Assembly: GCA_005408345.1 (NCBI GenBank)
Contig: SEMN01000203.1
Location: forward strand, 744,001-808,000
Length of the DNA: 64,000 bases
Direction: 5' to 3'
DNA from: Macquaria australasica
Taxonomy: Eukaryota > Chordata > Actinopteri > Centrarchiformes > Percichthyidae
A program made the position numbers and the translations under genes. The notes under the pieces are model-generated. The model did not search any database. It had not been told where the DNA came from and was given only the letters and a program-made list of their open reading frames with translations. Shown in pieces: positions 34,401 to 43,759 of this stretch; within the stretch, counting starts at the first letter, position 1, and every line of letters begins with the position of its first letter.

Positions 34401-37400
34401 TTAGCACTTTCTATTTGGTGTGTCAGTATTAGGATCTTTTCAACAGTAGCAATGATTCCAACTTTGCTGAGCTGTTTGGTGGCAGAGTGGTTAGAACACC
34501 TGTTTATACATCTTCTTTAGACCCCAAGGTCAGCGGTTCAAATCCCCACTCTTGACTGTTCTGCATTGCAGAGTAGTTTGTTTGCATTTCCAGCAATGGG
34601 CATTTCAGCTTTCAGTTTTCAGCATTTCAGCCGGCGATCAGACCAGAAGACGCCCAAGGGAAGAAGAACCTTGTTCACCATGTAGCATTCGCTGTGTAGC
34701 ATTCTGCTATTTACCGAGCAACTGTGAAGATGGAAGAGAGACTGATCACTGCCGTGATGACCTTCCTAGAGCCGTACAACCCTGCCATGAGGGAATAGAT
34801 GGTCTGGTTAGATGGTCGAGTTTGGGGATGGACTTTGAAATGTTAGATTTATACATTTATTTATTATATGGTGGTGGGTTTATATTTGTTAATTTTTTTA
34901 CACACAGGTTTTTCTGTCTTTTTTCTTTTGCAAAATTTGAGTGCAATATACTTCAGTGCAATAAAAAACTTTCAATGTATACTAGTGTCACATTTCTTAT
35001 CATTTCTTACCCATTGGTCAGTATGTACTCAATGATGATTTAAGTAGATGTTCATAACTTTTAATACACTCACTGAGCACTTACTTGTATCAACGTGTAT
35101 CTATTCCTATCAACACTGTTGACCATAGAGTTGTCTGACCTCTATGGTCAACCGTATTGACTGTTACACATTTTAAGTTTCCACAGGTCTAAGAGAAGAA
35201 ATGGAACCACCAATTATCGTGAAATACCAGATGACTTCTCCACAAAGCATCATATATCCAAAATTCCTTCAAATGTGGAAACTTCACTAGATGTTAAGAA
35301 GGTGCAGAATAGTGCCACTTGTTGCACCACTTGTTTTCTTATGAGCATTGGTTAACATGACATGTTCGGTGTCAAGGTGAAACAGTTATATAGGCCAAAA
35401 AAGACATTCACAAACATTCAGAGGTCCGTCAAATTGCTCAGTGTCTCTCATATGTTGCTTGGTCCCTCAAACAACATTGTGCTGCCAGGAGACTGCACCA
35501 GCAGGTGAGGAGAAATACTCTGAAAACTTGTTGCGGATGGAGAAAGCCTCTCTGGAAGAGCTATTGCTCCCATGCTACTGGACAGGCAACAGTCCCTCAC
35601 CAGCTGCATCATCGCTGATGGAGTTTTGGGTGTCATTTTTCAGGTCCCACTGCATGAAATTGTGCAGAATGCAAGCAGCCTTAACAACCAACTCTGCTGT
35701 CACTGGTTCAACACCCATCACCCGCTGAAAGGTGCGGAACTGGCTGGCAAGTATGCTGAAGGCACACTCCACGAGCCTCCCAGCACGTGATAGCCGGTAG
35801 TTGTACAGGCGGTGCTCTCCTGGATACGGCCTCATGAGGTTCCGCAGCAAAGGAAAGGCCTCGTCTCCCATGAAAACATGAGGCAGGGGGCCAAGATGCG
35901 CTGCACCTGGGAGATGTTGATCTGGGGGGATGCTGAGCCTTGCAGTCCCGAGGGCTTGGCCAAACACTGTGTTGGACAGTACACCTACATCGCTGCTCCT
36001 GCCCCTATGTCCACCAGGCGGAACCGGTACTGGGCATCAACCACTGCCATAAGCACAATCGAAAAGGACCCCTTGTAGTTGTAGAACAACAATCCTGAAT
36101 TTGCTGGAGCCTGGATAACAACGTGTTGCCATCCACAGCTCCAACACAGATTGGAAAGTTCCACAACTCCAGGTAGTCCTCTGCAATCGCCCTCCAGTCT
36201 GCTTCTTTGGGTATTGGCATGAAATCATCCACCAAGCAATCCCAAATGGCCTGGGATACTCGCCGGACGATGCCACACACAGTGGACACACCCATCCTGT
36301 AGCTGTAGGCAATGGATCGATAAGAATCCCCGGTAGCAAGAAACCTGTAATTACACAATAGACAAGTGTTAAGAGTTTATTATAGTAGTAGACATGAAAA
36401 ATTACATACTTACACACACATACATTGTCAATAAATAAACCAGTAATACAAGTAATAGTCTCTTATTATCGTTAAATATTATAGTGAGTAAAGGAAATAA
36501 GTAACAGCTTGCGTGTACTACAAAGGTGCGCACTCGCTTTGTTTGTGTGTGTGAGCATGTGTCTTCTGTGGCAGTAAAGATACTACAGTAATGATAATCA
36601 AAAGGAATTCGATATAGATCTTTTAATCCATACATACGTTGTCAATATCGAAATGAAACCAGTAATACAGTTTCTTTCTATGGTTAAATACTATAGTGAG
36701 TAAAAGAAATAAAGTACGTATTAACAGCTCGTGAGTACAATCATACAAAGGAGAGCACTCACTTTGTGTGTGCACGCACGTGTGTCTTTTGTGGCAGTAA
36801 AGATACTACAGTAATGAAAATTAAAAGGAATTCTACAGATCTTATAAGCCATCATCAACAAACTTACTGAAGACATATACTCAGTCGCTGAGATGGGGAG
36901 ATTGGCTTTCTAAAGTTGGTCTCCAGTCCGGTGATGTGTGGGCCTGGTCTCTGAAGCAATATGTCGAACTGTTCCACAGTCAGCCTGAAATATCGCTGAA
37001 ACCAGGTGCTATCCAGGTGGAGTTCATAGACCAAATGATGATACTCTCCCAGTTGTGTCCTCGCTAGGTTTATTTCTTGTACCCAGCTTGGACATCTGTG
37101 TCTGGCTTTCAGTCTATGCTGCAAAATAACGATGGCAAGAAGCTTCCTTTGGTTCGCGTCCATTTGTTTGTGTTCGCAGACAGTAAATGAAGGATTAGGC
37201 CTGGGTCAGGGGTTAAATTACTTTTCCTTCTTTGTTGTTTCATGGCGGTTGGAAAACAGTTTTTAGGTGCATTACCGCCACCTTCTGGATTGGGGGGTTA
37301 AAGTTCACAACACAACGTCACACAAATGAGCCATGTAGTGACACTCCCACACCGCTGCAAAACCCTGCGTCGAATCGCCGCAGCACCTGAATCTATGTGA

Positions 37401-38608
37401 ATATGGCCTTACTCTCCATTCCTCAACCCGACAGAGGTTGGAGGTGGAAAGTTCACCACCAGCCATGAGATCAGATGTCCTCTTGGGCACAATGAATGCT
37501 GGATGTCTGGACAATGGACATATCTGCAGAAGATTGTATGGATGGATCAGACATGCAAAAAGATCCTTTCCCAGGTGTCTTGCAAGAGAGTACAAAAGGT
37601 GTGATGTGGATGAGAACTTGTGGCCAAATGCACAAGACAGGGTTGACTAGCACTGTTATATTTCTATATGTATAGTGCATATGTATAGTTTTGTATCGCA
37701 TTATTGCAATTCTTTAGTTTCATTTTGTGCACGTGGAATTACTCTGAAAAAATGGCAAAACATGAAAACCTATTGAAGCTTATTTCTGTGACAAACTGTA
37801 AGGTAGCATAATCCATGCAATGAAAAAGTTACCTTATTTTTGTTGTAATGGAATCTTGGTTTATGCTACATGAATAAATACTAATACTCTTTTACAAAGA
37901 CACTAATTGTAATGCTACCTGTGTATGGAGTGTTTTGGTTGCATTAATGCATTTTGGATGATAAACTGTTGAGCTGAGCTGCATGTTGGTAAAGAGAACT
38001 GTGTGAAGAGTTTTGAAAAAGTGAACTTTGCAATTGTAAAAAACTATTCTAACAAAACATTGTTTATACATTTAATTTTTTCTGTTTTATTACTCCAATT
38101 TATATTATCACATTATTTTGTATATTATATATTATAATATATATATTATATCTTTTTTATGTTAATACTTAAATTTGTATTAGATTTATTTTGTTTATTT
38201 CTCAGTTGACTTATTTTGTATGTGATAGAGATCTTATTTGTGGCATACAAGTATTTATCAGAATAGTTTATTACTAATTACTACTTAATTTAAATCCATC
38301 AGAAATGTCCTTTATCTAACCCTGTTTTACTTGAAGAATAAAAACCAGGTAATATGGAGGACATGTTAATACCAGTTAGTGGTAACATCTCTCTCTGTCT
38401 CCCTGTAGATGACAGCGTCCCATTGGAGAGGGAACCTGGTGAGGTGGTGGACAGCCTGGTGGGTAAACAGGTCGAGTATGCCAAAGAGGATGGCGGCAAA
38501 CGAACAGGCATGGTCATCCACCAGGTGGAGGCCAAGCCCTCCGTCTACTTCATCAAATTTGACGACGACTTCCTCATTTACGTCTACGACCTGGTCAAAA
38601 CTTCATAA
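22456..38608 (+). CDS. spin1: Spindlin, complete gene (six coding exons, 259 aa)
   Basis: Spindlins are nuclear histone-code readers built of three Tudor-like Spin/Ssty repeats. SPIN1 binds H3K4me3 together with asymmetrically methylated H3R8, and acts in transcription, rDNA and meiosis. The exons 22456-22495, 23259-23307, 23514-23652, 29302-29419, 31268-31501 and 38409-38608 all have GT-AG borders and matching phases. They total 780 nt including TAA, giving 259 residues against 262 in human SPIN1. Repeat 1 covers about residues 50-113, repeat 2 about 127-190 and repeat 3 about 205-255. The aromatic cage known from human SPIN1 (F141, W151, Y170, Y177) is present as F138, W148, Y167 and Y174. 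The protein ends in DLVKTS like other spindlins. Paralogue naming (spin1 versus another fish spindlin) is inferred. Introns 3 and 5 are swollen by mobile elements, but no coding exon is damaged. Confidence 0.93.
22496..23258 (+). other. spin1: spin1 intron 1
   Basis: The donor is gtcaga and the acceptor ttttctcctcag. No mobile element or nested gene is recognised. Confidence 0.7.
23259..23307 (+). CDS. spin1: spin1 coding exon 2
   Basis: It encodes (G)HAGVSANMMKKKNPH and ends phase 2 at CATAA/gtaagt. This basic N-terminal segment is outside the Tudor-like repeats. A cluster of lysines, continued in exon 3 (KKHKSS), could act in nuclear import or nucleic acid contact. Confidence 0.85.
23514..23652 (+). 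CDS. spin1: spin1 coding exon 3 (start of Spin/Ssty repeat 1)
   Basis: It encodes KKHKSSLGPTTKVLSQPRRN, then IVGCRIQHIWKEGGGG and VVWKGTVLDQ. It starts after cctggaag and ends in phase 0 at GACCAG/gtaagc. It carries the first two strands of repeat 1. The GGGG loop differs slightly from human (EGNGPVTQ). Confidence 0.9.
24127..26471 (-). mobile_element. DNA transposon with Myb/SANT-like gene only (2.35 kb)
   Basis: The ends are TTACCCCTTTTCCACTG (24127) and its inverse CCGGTGGAAAAGGGGTAA (26454-26471). Subterminal sequence is also partly inverted (gaactgg, accggttc). It encodes a Myb/SANT-like protein on the minus strand and no transposase. The size and content suggest a PIF/Harbinger-type element that lost or lacks its transposase. 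Because TTA and TAA belong to the inverted ends, the target duplication is unclear. It sits in the 3' UTR of the Rex1 copy. Confidence 0.65.
24918..26194 (-). pseudogene. Myb/SANT-like DNA-binding protein of the transposon
   Basis: On the minus strand an ATG at 26194 opens MDAKLKQQWSVEINCLLALW, followed by the tryptophan-spaced helices of a Myb/SANT-like domain (STEIQNKLEGATRTKLVFVE). A one-base shift near 26060 moves the frame. It continues NIEQINNKLKKLKKEYRDQK, then GRSGAGRPRKSPHFDLLDSV, into a MLECMVDDTI segment ending near 25815. A second exon (25410 to ~25516) gives AIEDVDDADQG and a Ser/Pro-rich stretch. A third (25095-24918) gives LLHYLERADERFLQHSKDMN and ends MEGQAKK at TAA. Such proteins partner Harbinger transposases in nuclear import and end-binding. 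The frameshift makes this copy doubtful. The exon 1 donor is not certain. Confidence 0.6.
26736..28469 (-). pseudogene. Rex1-like reverse transcriptase, interrupted by a MITE
   Basis: Blocks in order: FRPVALMSHIMKTLERLLL and DPLQFAYQEKVG (28469-28011), then the 446-bp MITE. After it come RIMFFDFSSTFKTIQPLLL (motif A region, 27555-27420), QKFSDDTAIVG (motif C; the usual Y/F-A-D-D reads F-S-D-D) and HLQLNTSMTKDMVVDF (27415-27116). A C-terminal segment with RQRSRFSDRLLSQSCSMDRL (26975-26736) follows. Removing the MITE and one TTA restores the local reading H-R-A-Y-S-H-L. Other indels remain, so the RT is dead. Confidence 0.75.
27559..28004. mobile_element. PIF/Harbinger-type MITE (446 bp) with TAA duplication
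   Basis: The terminal inverted repeats are GGCCGCTTTCAGACAGAATC (left) and GGCTATATTCAGAAAGAATC (right, reverse complement). The 3-bp target duplication TAA lies at 27556-27558 and 28005-28007, as expected of PIF/Harbinger. The left ~75 bases match the end of the transposase-bearing element at 37340-37408 (cgcagggtt(g/t)tgc, gtgtgggagtgtcac). It has no coding capacity and is inserted in the RT of the Rex1 copy. Confidence 0.85.
28735..28980 (-). pseudogene. Rex1-like endonuclease C-terminal part
   Basis: The frame shows AFIVISGDFNHATL (GDFN motif), FVNCPTRKNRTIDLLYA and PLGKSDHKLVLLQL (S-D-H motif of AP-endonucleases). The N-terminal half of the domain is missing, so the copy is 5'-truncated here. 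Confidence 0.7.
29025..29125. repeat. Possible end of an outer DNA element around the intron 3 insertions
   Basis: gttatcgatactacggtctt and gttttggtacccatccctac resemble ends of dispersed fish DNA repeats. A related phrase, gatatcgatactgcttatcg, lies at ~23791 on the other side of the insertion cluster. The two may be halves of one older element, but this is weak. Confidence 0.3.
29302..29419 (+). CDS. spin1: spin1 coding exon 4 (end of repeat 1)
   Basis: It encodes [20 protein letters not shown] followed by LELHKDERVQGLEVLPDRL, with donor CTGG/gtaaga in phase 1. It matches spindlin almost residue for residue. It is separated from exon 3 by a 5.6-kb intron filled with mobile elements. Confidence 0.93.
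29420..31267 (+). other. spin1: spin1 intron 4
   Basis: It contains the L2 3'-UTR fragment at 29817-30083. The first ~300 bases are A/T-rich with repeated gttagcatgctaa-like words (29610-29760). I see no coding relic in 30090-31260. Confidence 0.6.
29817..30083 (-). mobile_element. L2-like LINE 3' end, copy 3
   Basis: The ~265-base terminal 3' UTR only, with the same sequence as 5739-5990 (tatagcgccatatcataaca, gggcactttttcgaatagag, aactcccttttaacaggtag) and the ttcaattcaattcaattcag tail. It is in spin1 intron 4, antisense. Confidence 0.8.
31268..31501 (+). CDS. spin1: spin1 coding exon 5 (Spin/Ssty repeat 2, H3K4me3 pocket)
   Basis: It encodes the whole second repeat: ADTMIGKAVEHMFETEEG, EEWRGMVLARAPIM, TWFYITYEKDPVLYMYQLL and DDYKEGDLRIMSDS. 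The cage residues Phe (HMF), Trp (EEW), Tyr (ITY) and Tyr (VLY) that hold trimethyl-lysine in human SPIN1 are all kept. The acceptor is tatccccgcag, the donor CA/gtgagt, phase 1. Confidence 0.95.
32056..32510. repeat. Inverted minisatellite in spin1 intron 5
   Basis: The unit CAGTGTCCAATGGCAATACC and a variable spacer repeat every ~44-54 bases. Seven plus-oriented units start near 32200, 32250, 32301, 32350, 32397, 32441 and 32476. Three minus-oriented units lie at about 32063, 32107 and 32156. The two blocks face each other around ~32190 (acactgggtgtctg / cagatacccagtgt), so the array can fold into a long hairpin. Open frames across it are a side effect of the unit length. Confidence 0.8.
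33241..34282. repeat. ~1.04-kb interrupted (NCT)n trinucleotide tract in spin1 intron 5
   Basis: The plus strand is an almost unbroken run of ACT, GCT and TCT triplets, with occasional ATT, GTT or CAA interruptions. It reads as Thr/Ala/Ser, Leu or Tyr/Cys in the three plus frames. The long open frames are compositional. It is bordered on the left by a box-B-like gtttgaatgcc and on the right by ctactacgttgttgtagtag. Confidence 0.9.
34474..34552 (+). repeat. tRNA-derived SINE-like sequence
   Basis: gtttggtggcagagtggtta (box A position) and ggttcaaatccc (box B, 34535-34546) are spaced as in a tRNA gene, about 40 bases apart. The cloverleaf is not otherwise complete and no Pol III terminator or CCA end is obvious. 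A SINE head is more likely than a working tRNA gene. Confidence 0.5.
35393..37408 (-). mobile_element. PIF/Harbinger element with broken transposase, in spin1 intron 5
   Basis: The 5' end (minus strand) is GGCCATATTCACATAGATTC at 37408, flanked outside by TTA (37409-37411). The transposase runs 37163 to ~35575. The other end is probably GGCCAAAAAAGACATTCAC at 35393, which is similar but poorly matched, with TTA nearby at 35386-35388. A MITE sharing the 37.4-kb end lies at 27559-28004. Confidence 0.7.
35575..37163 (-). pseudogene. Harbinger (HARBI1-like) DDE transposase, frameshifted
   Basis: Exon-like block 1 (37163-36864) gives MDANQRKLLAIVILQHRLK and RYFRLTVEQFDILL, the N-terminal helix region. 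Block 2 (36345-36005) gives SYRSIAYSYRMGVSTVCGIV (helix-turn-helix-like) and PICVGAVDG (first catalytic Asp). A one-base loss just after VDG moves the frame, which then gives FSIVLMAVVDAQYRFRLVDI. Block 3 (35967-35575) gives VFMGDEAFPLLRNLM (second Asp) and RLSRAGRLVECAFSILASQF (catalytic Glu). The catalytic residues are recognisable, but at least two frame breaks and a stop make it a pseudogene. Host HARBI1 is unlikely because element ends flank it. Confidence 0.8.
37412..38408 (+). other. spin1: End of spin1 intron 5
   Basis: The sequence is AT-rich and the short open frames look non-coding. It ends in the acceptor tctccctgtag for exon 6. Confidence 0.5.
38409..38608 (+). CDS. spin1: spin1 coding exon 6 (repeat 3 and stop)
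   Basis: It encodes (N)DSVPLEREPGEVVDSLVGKQ, VEYAKEDGGKRTGMVIHQVE, AKPSVYFIKFDDDF and LIYVYDLVKTS, then TAA at 38606-38608. The acceptor is tctccctgtag. This is the third Tudor-like repeat. Leu replaces His in the usual FHIYVYD, the only notable difference I see. Confidence 0.93.
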
Positions 38609-41600
38609 GACTTTGCGGATGCAGCACATCTTGAAAACATCTGAAGCATTTGATCAAGCTTATTCCTCAGACCATCAAAGACAAAAATAAAGACACGAAA
38701 AAAGAATTCTCACAACAGAAAAAGACTAGAGACTTCTTGAGAATCGGCTTGTTAAAGCCTTTGGGCAATGGTTAAGATGGAAAAAATCCAGCTTGGTGAC
38801 GTTGGTCATGGTTGTATGTTACCCTTACAAGGTCCAAAACATTTTGAATATCCTTTCAGAAAAAAGCAAAGGCGTACTAAAATTTTGTTTTACTCTAGAA
38901 AGAGAAACTAAACCTTCAAATTCATTTTCAGTATCTGATTTCATCAAGCAGGCTGGTTGCAGAGGATAATGTTGGTCTTAGTGATATGTGGCACAGCTAA
39001 TTCGAGATTACCTCCTAATGATCATGTAATTGAAAAGTCTGATAGTAACCAACTCTTCTGTGCTAAAAATCAAAGAAACAAGATGAGGAAATGTGGTCAC
39101 TAGGTCACTTCTGGCTTCAGAAAAATGGGCAGACTCCCAGTGAAGAAGTGAAGTCTGGAGTTGGTGGAAGGGTTTTTTAAAATGAAGACTAGAGGAAGGA
39201 GAATTCTTGGGCCGGATAAACCAACAATTGCGATCACGATGGAGAAAGAGCTTGTGTTTGTTCTTGGGATTCTTTAAGACAGGAACAAACAACACAGCTC
39301 AGTGTCGATCGTTCTGTAATCCTTGTCAACTGCCTCATCCAATCCAGGACTGGCATCACAACTGAATGGAAGCCCATTTCTGCCATGAAAAGAAAAAACA
39401 GATGGATAGTTAGTAATGATAAAAAACAAAATACAAATCAAATTTAGGACTTTCTAAATCAAAATTATGAGATACCAGGTCAAAAGAATTTCATCTTACT
39501 ATCTCATAATTTCATATTTTTTTACTATTTAGAATTTGTAAATAAATAAGTAAAAGTTTTTAAATACAGTACGTCTTGATTTTTATTTACTATCATAATT
39601 TTGAGTCAATATTTCATTTTCACTAAGAATCTCAAATTCCAATTGGTAAGACTTTTTTTGTGATTTTGACTTGGAAAAATTGTAATTTTGACTTAGTAAA
39701 TCACATAGCATGGCTTAATATTTCATAGGTTTGACTAAGTAAGCCAAAAATATTTCACTTGTTATAATTTTGATTTACAAAATCATAATTTTGATTTACT
39801 GAATCTCATAATTTTGATTTAATCTCTGAATTTTGCATTTTTTAGTAAAAGATTTTACTTACGTCAAACTATTGATCTAGTAAGTCTCATAATTTTGCAT
39901 TAGTATGTCAAAATCTTTATTTCTGTCATAATTTAGATTTTTTAAAAATCATTACTTTGACTTATTAGCTCATAATTCTGACTTACCAAAAGGATTTAAT
40001 GTTTACCATGCCTAATATATCACTTATGTTTCCCTTTTCCTGGCTGAAATGGGCTTCCATTTAACTGAGATCCATAAGAAAGGAAATTGGTCCCAGTCTA
40101 ACCTCAGAGTTAGACTTTAGAGCCTTTCTTCCACCTCGGATCACTACTGCGCAGACACTGGCTCCAAATGACGTCACCAGTGCAAGATGGCAGCGTCCAT
40201 ATCCAGGATATTTTGGCTTCATTGTTGTACAGTGGGAGGAAGTGGAGACGCATCATCCATCTTTATATACAAAAAAACAAAAACAGTTTTCTTCATCATA
40301 TATTGTAGTACTTACACAGGCTCCATTTCACCAACTTCAACTGAATATTAATGAAGAGGGTCGACAAATCCTCATCTAAAGATGTCTGCAGTTAAAAACT
40401 GATATAAAAAAAAAAAGATGGGGGCTTTTTTTTTTTTTTTTTCGCTTTTTGCTTTTATCATTGCTAAAAGTTGTTTGGTGTTAAAGAGGATTGGAGAGCT
40501 TTTTCTTGTGATTTCACTAAAGCCTTTGGATGTGCTCTGGTCTTGTCTTTTCTAAGTCATCAATGAAGGATTAAAAGGATGGAGAAACGAAACTGAAACT
40601 TTGCCAAAGCTCTTTCTGTCCTTGGCAGTTAAATACCTTGTTACAGACAAACATCTGGATCTGCGATTTCTTGGGTGGTTGTTCCACCATTTGGACTGAA
40701 CACAGTGATGGATTCTAAATGTCACAATTTGTTGATTTAAGAAGTGGAAAACATGGTTTAATGCACCTTAAATCCTGGGGGAGGAGATATGAAGAATATT
40801 CCCAGGACTGTTCATAAGTATGTTGGACTTCACCACCTGGTGACTTTGTCACCAGAATCTACAAGAAAAACAAATCTACTGTAGTGATGCAGTGTTGCAA
40901 GTTTTCAGTTTTTAAGGCATCAATTCGACTTTTGTCAAGATGTTAAGCATTGGAAGCCTGATTCCAGTTCACTTCCATGTCTCAGTTGATACATTTATTA
41001 CTGTAGTTTTGTTTTGTTTGTATCCTAGTTTGTTTTTACACACAAACCAAAAGATTTTGGACTCCTCATGGTGTAGTTCCAATGCTCTCCTGGTCAACTG
41101 AAGAAACACATTTGTCCATGAGATGATCCGGTCTGTTCGACAGCATGTATGCAGTAAGAGAGGATACAGTCTGTTGTGTTAAGAGATTAACAACCAGTGA
41201 AGGTTTACATTTCCGTTTTTAATTAAATGTACATTTTATTTTACTTGGATTTACTTGAGACTGAAGGTTTGCCATAAACGCGTGTTCTGTACTGATTTGA
41301 ATGTGTAGTTTAAGGGCAAGTATTTGAGCGAAATTTGCAATTTGAATATACTGTAAGGTTAGAGTTGAGCTGTTTATACTAGCAAATGACTGATATCCCA
41401 AGTAAAGTTGCCATTTTCAGTATTTTGTCAGCCAGTTACAATTTTAGAATAGAAAAGAATCCTTGAAGAGTCTTTATGAAAACAAAAGACCATTGAAAAT
41501 TATGGCAGTTTGAGAGCTTGTTAATTCCTTAAAGGATAATCCTGGTTTATGACAATATAACAAAATTAATCAGAATTATTAATGTAATCTGATGATAAGT

Positions 41601-42200
41601 ATGTTTGCATCCGTAATTTTTGGAAACAAAGCAGGAAAATGGGCTGATATTTTGAACTACGCAGCAATGGTGATTTTCCATTTATAACTCAGACTTCATT
41701 TGTGTATGTCAGTATATGTCAAGTTTTTGGGGTTGAAAAAATCATGGATTGGACCATGGAGCACTTAATGCAACAGCAACCAGTGAATGTGAAATTAAAG
41801 AAAAATGAGAACCATTAGTAAAGGAAAGTAAACCAGTAATGTATGAAAAACCGTCAGTCTGTGTACTTCCTGTGATGTAGTGATTTGCAGAGGCAGATTA
41901 CAGCTCTTATTATAACCGCACACAAAAAAAAGACACTCTCCCAGAGATCTTTAGGTTTCTGCACGTGTATATCTGTTTTGTTTTTCATTAATGAGAAATG
42001 TGATTGTGATCATCTCAACAGGCACTATTTTAATTAGTTAATGAGATAACACATTGTTACTAAGACTTGATTGGTTAGTTGATTTCCATGTTATAATGGT
42101 AACAGATTATTGTTGTTAATGTTGGATTGACATGGGCCTTTTATCATCCTTACGCCTTGTATTGTTTCTTTATGTATGTTTTAAAATGTATGTTAATAAT
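38609..42200 (+). other. spin1: Probable spin1 3' UTR and downstream sequence
   Basis: A first AATAAA lies at 38686-38691, only 78 bases after the stop. Spindlin transcripts in other vertebrates have long 3' UTRs, and no coding or mobile sequence interrupts 38.6-42.2 kb, so distal sites are likely. The true end cannot be read from sequence alone. A run of A then T lies at about 40409-40442, next to a hairpin-prone stretch. Confidence 0.45.
39420..40010. repeat. Degenerate AT-rich tandem repeat downstream of spin1
   Basis: A ~20-30-base motif containing tcataattttga(t/c)tta recurs about fifteen times with variable spacing (for example near 39660, 39770, 39790, 39820, 39880 and 39960). No reading frame is present. 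It may lie within the spin1 3' UTR. Confidence 0.55.
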
Positions 42201-42417
42201 TTCTGTTGTTAATGGAAAACCTGACATGGCGTGCTTTGTTTTCTTTCCAGCATGGTTCACTTTTAGGTATTTGACATCTAAGACTGTTTTGTTGTGAGCA
42301 GGTAGATGGGGGGGTTGTTGCTTTGCTCAAGGGCACTTCAGCAACATGCAGCGCTTATGGAGTGAAGCTGGAATTATACTTCCGTGAAGAATGTATATCC
42401 AGAGAGCACTGAAATTT

Positions 42418-43410
42418 GATATCAGTTTCTACATGTTAACAATGAATCCTCTATGCACGCCAAAGTTAGTCACGGAGTTCCACAAGGTTCTGTGCTTGGA
42501 CCAATTCTATTCACCTTATATATGCTTCCTTTAGGCAATATTATTAGGAAGCACTCCATAAATTTTCATTGTTATGCAGATGATACCCAATTATATTTAT
42601 CGATCAAGCCAGATGAAACCAATCAATTAGCTAAACTTCAAGCATGCCTTAAGGACATAAAAACCTGGATGACCTGCAATTTTCTGATGTTAAACTCAGA
42701 CAAAACCGAACACCTCCGACACACATTATCTAAAGATATAGTTTCTCTAGATGGGATTGCCCTGGCCTCCAGCGACACTGTAAGGAATCTTGGACTTATC
42801 TTTGATCAGGATATGTCCTTAAACTCCCACATAAAACAAACTTCAAGGATTGCCTTTTTTTCACTTTCACTTTTTTTCGCTCTTCTGTGGAACCAGATCC
42901 CAGTTTGTGTACGGGACGCAGACAAGCTCCTCACATTTAAGAGTAGGCTTAAGACTTTCCTCTTTGATAAAGCTTATAGTAGGGCTGACTCAGGTGACCC
43001 CTGAGCCACCCCTTAGTTATGCTGATATAGGCCTAGACTGCCGGGAGACTTCCTATGATGCACTGAGCTCCTCTCTCCTCCTCTTCCCCTCCATCTGTAC
43101 GCACTCCTATCCCATCAATGCTTGTTATTAACTCAACTTCTTCCCGTAGTTGTGTGCTTTCTCTCCTCTCTCTCTCTCTCTCCTTCTGCTGCTTTCTGCA
43201 GGTATTTCTGCTGTAGAGTCTGGATCTATGGTTGCAGGCCACCTGCTGCCCCCGTGCTCCTGTTCTGCACCCGCTGCTGCTATTACTGTTATTGCTCTTG
43301 TTAAAAGGGTGTTCTTCCTTGCCACTGTCGCCTAGTGCTTGCTCATGGTGGGAATTGTTGGGTCTCTGTAAATATAAAGAGTCAGTCTAATTGAATTGAA
43401 TTGAATTGAC
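42418..43410 (+). mobile_element. L2-like LINE, copy 4 (5'-truncated, internal deletion)
   Basis: It starts within RT motif B (HAKVSHGVPQGSVLGPILFT) and runs through FHCYADDTQLYLS and LNSDKTE. At ~42855 it jumps from SRIAFF to LLWNQIPVCVRDADKL, deleting the segment that encodes the conserved NAAARLLTR region. The ORF then ends SRADSGDP at 43002. A shortened 3' UTR and a GAATTGAATTGAATTGA tail follow. A deletion of nearly the same region, with different ends, occurs in copy 2. Confidence 0.8.
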
Positions 43411-43759
43411 AAGTTTACTTTTCAGCAGTAAAATATCTTGCTCAGTACATATCTTGGTCACAATTTTTTAATAACATTTCAGGGGTCTTTGTCAAAAATA
43501 TGTGTGTTGTCTGCTATGTAGTTATTGTATTTGTTACACTCAAATATCGAATGTCAGCCTCAAAAATACAGCATCAGTCGTACTCTTCTCCCAAACCTCA
43601 AAAAAAGTTTGAGTTGCCTTGTGCATCAAACATGCTGAATGGTTAATCCTACTTCCTATTGGGCTGCATGTGCAAAAAAGATGTTAAAAGGAGTAGTTCA
43701 ACATTTCCGGAAATAACCTTATTTGCTAAAATTATTATAAAAATAATAAATATGTACAA

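Noticed and set aside
33173..34432. Several open frames of 150-350 codons on both strands
   Set aside because: They are poly-Thr/Ala, poly-Leu, poly-Tyr/Cys and poly-Ser/Val readings of the trinucleotide tract, with no start context, splice support or domain.
34474..34552. Functional tRNA gene
   Set aside because: A and B box sequences are present, but I could not form a convincing acceptor stem or anticodon arm, and no T-run terminator follows.
35575..37163. Domesticated HARBI1 host gene
   Set aside because: The frame is broken at least twice, element ends with TTA lie outside it, and it is within an intron of spin1.
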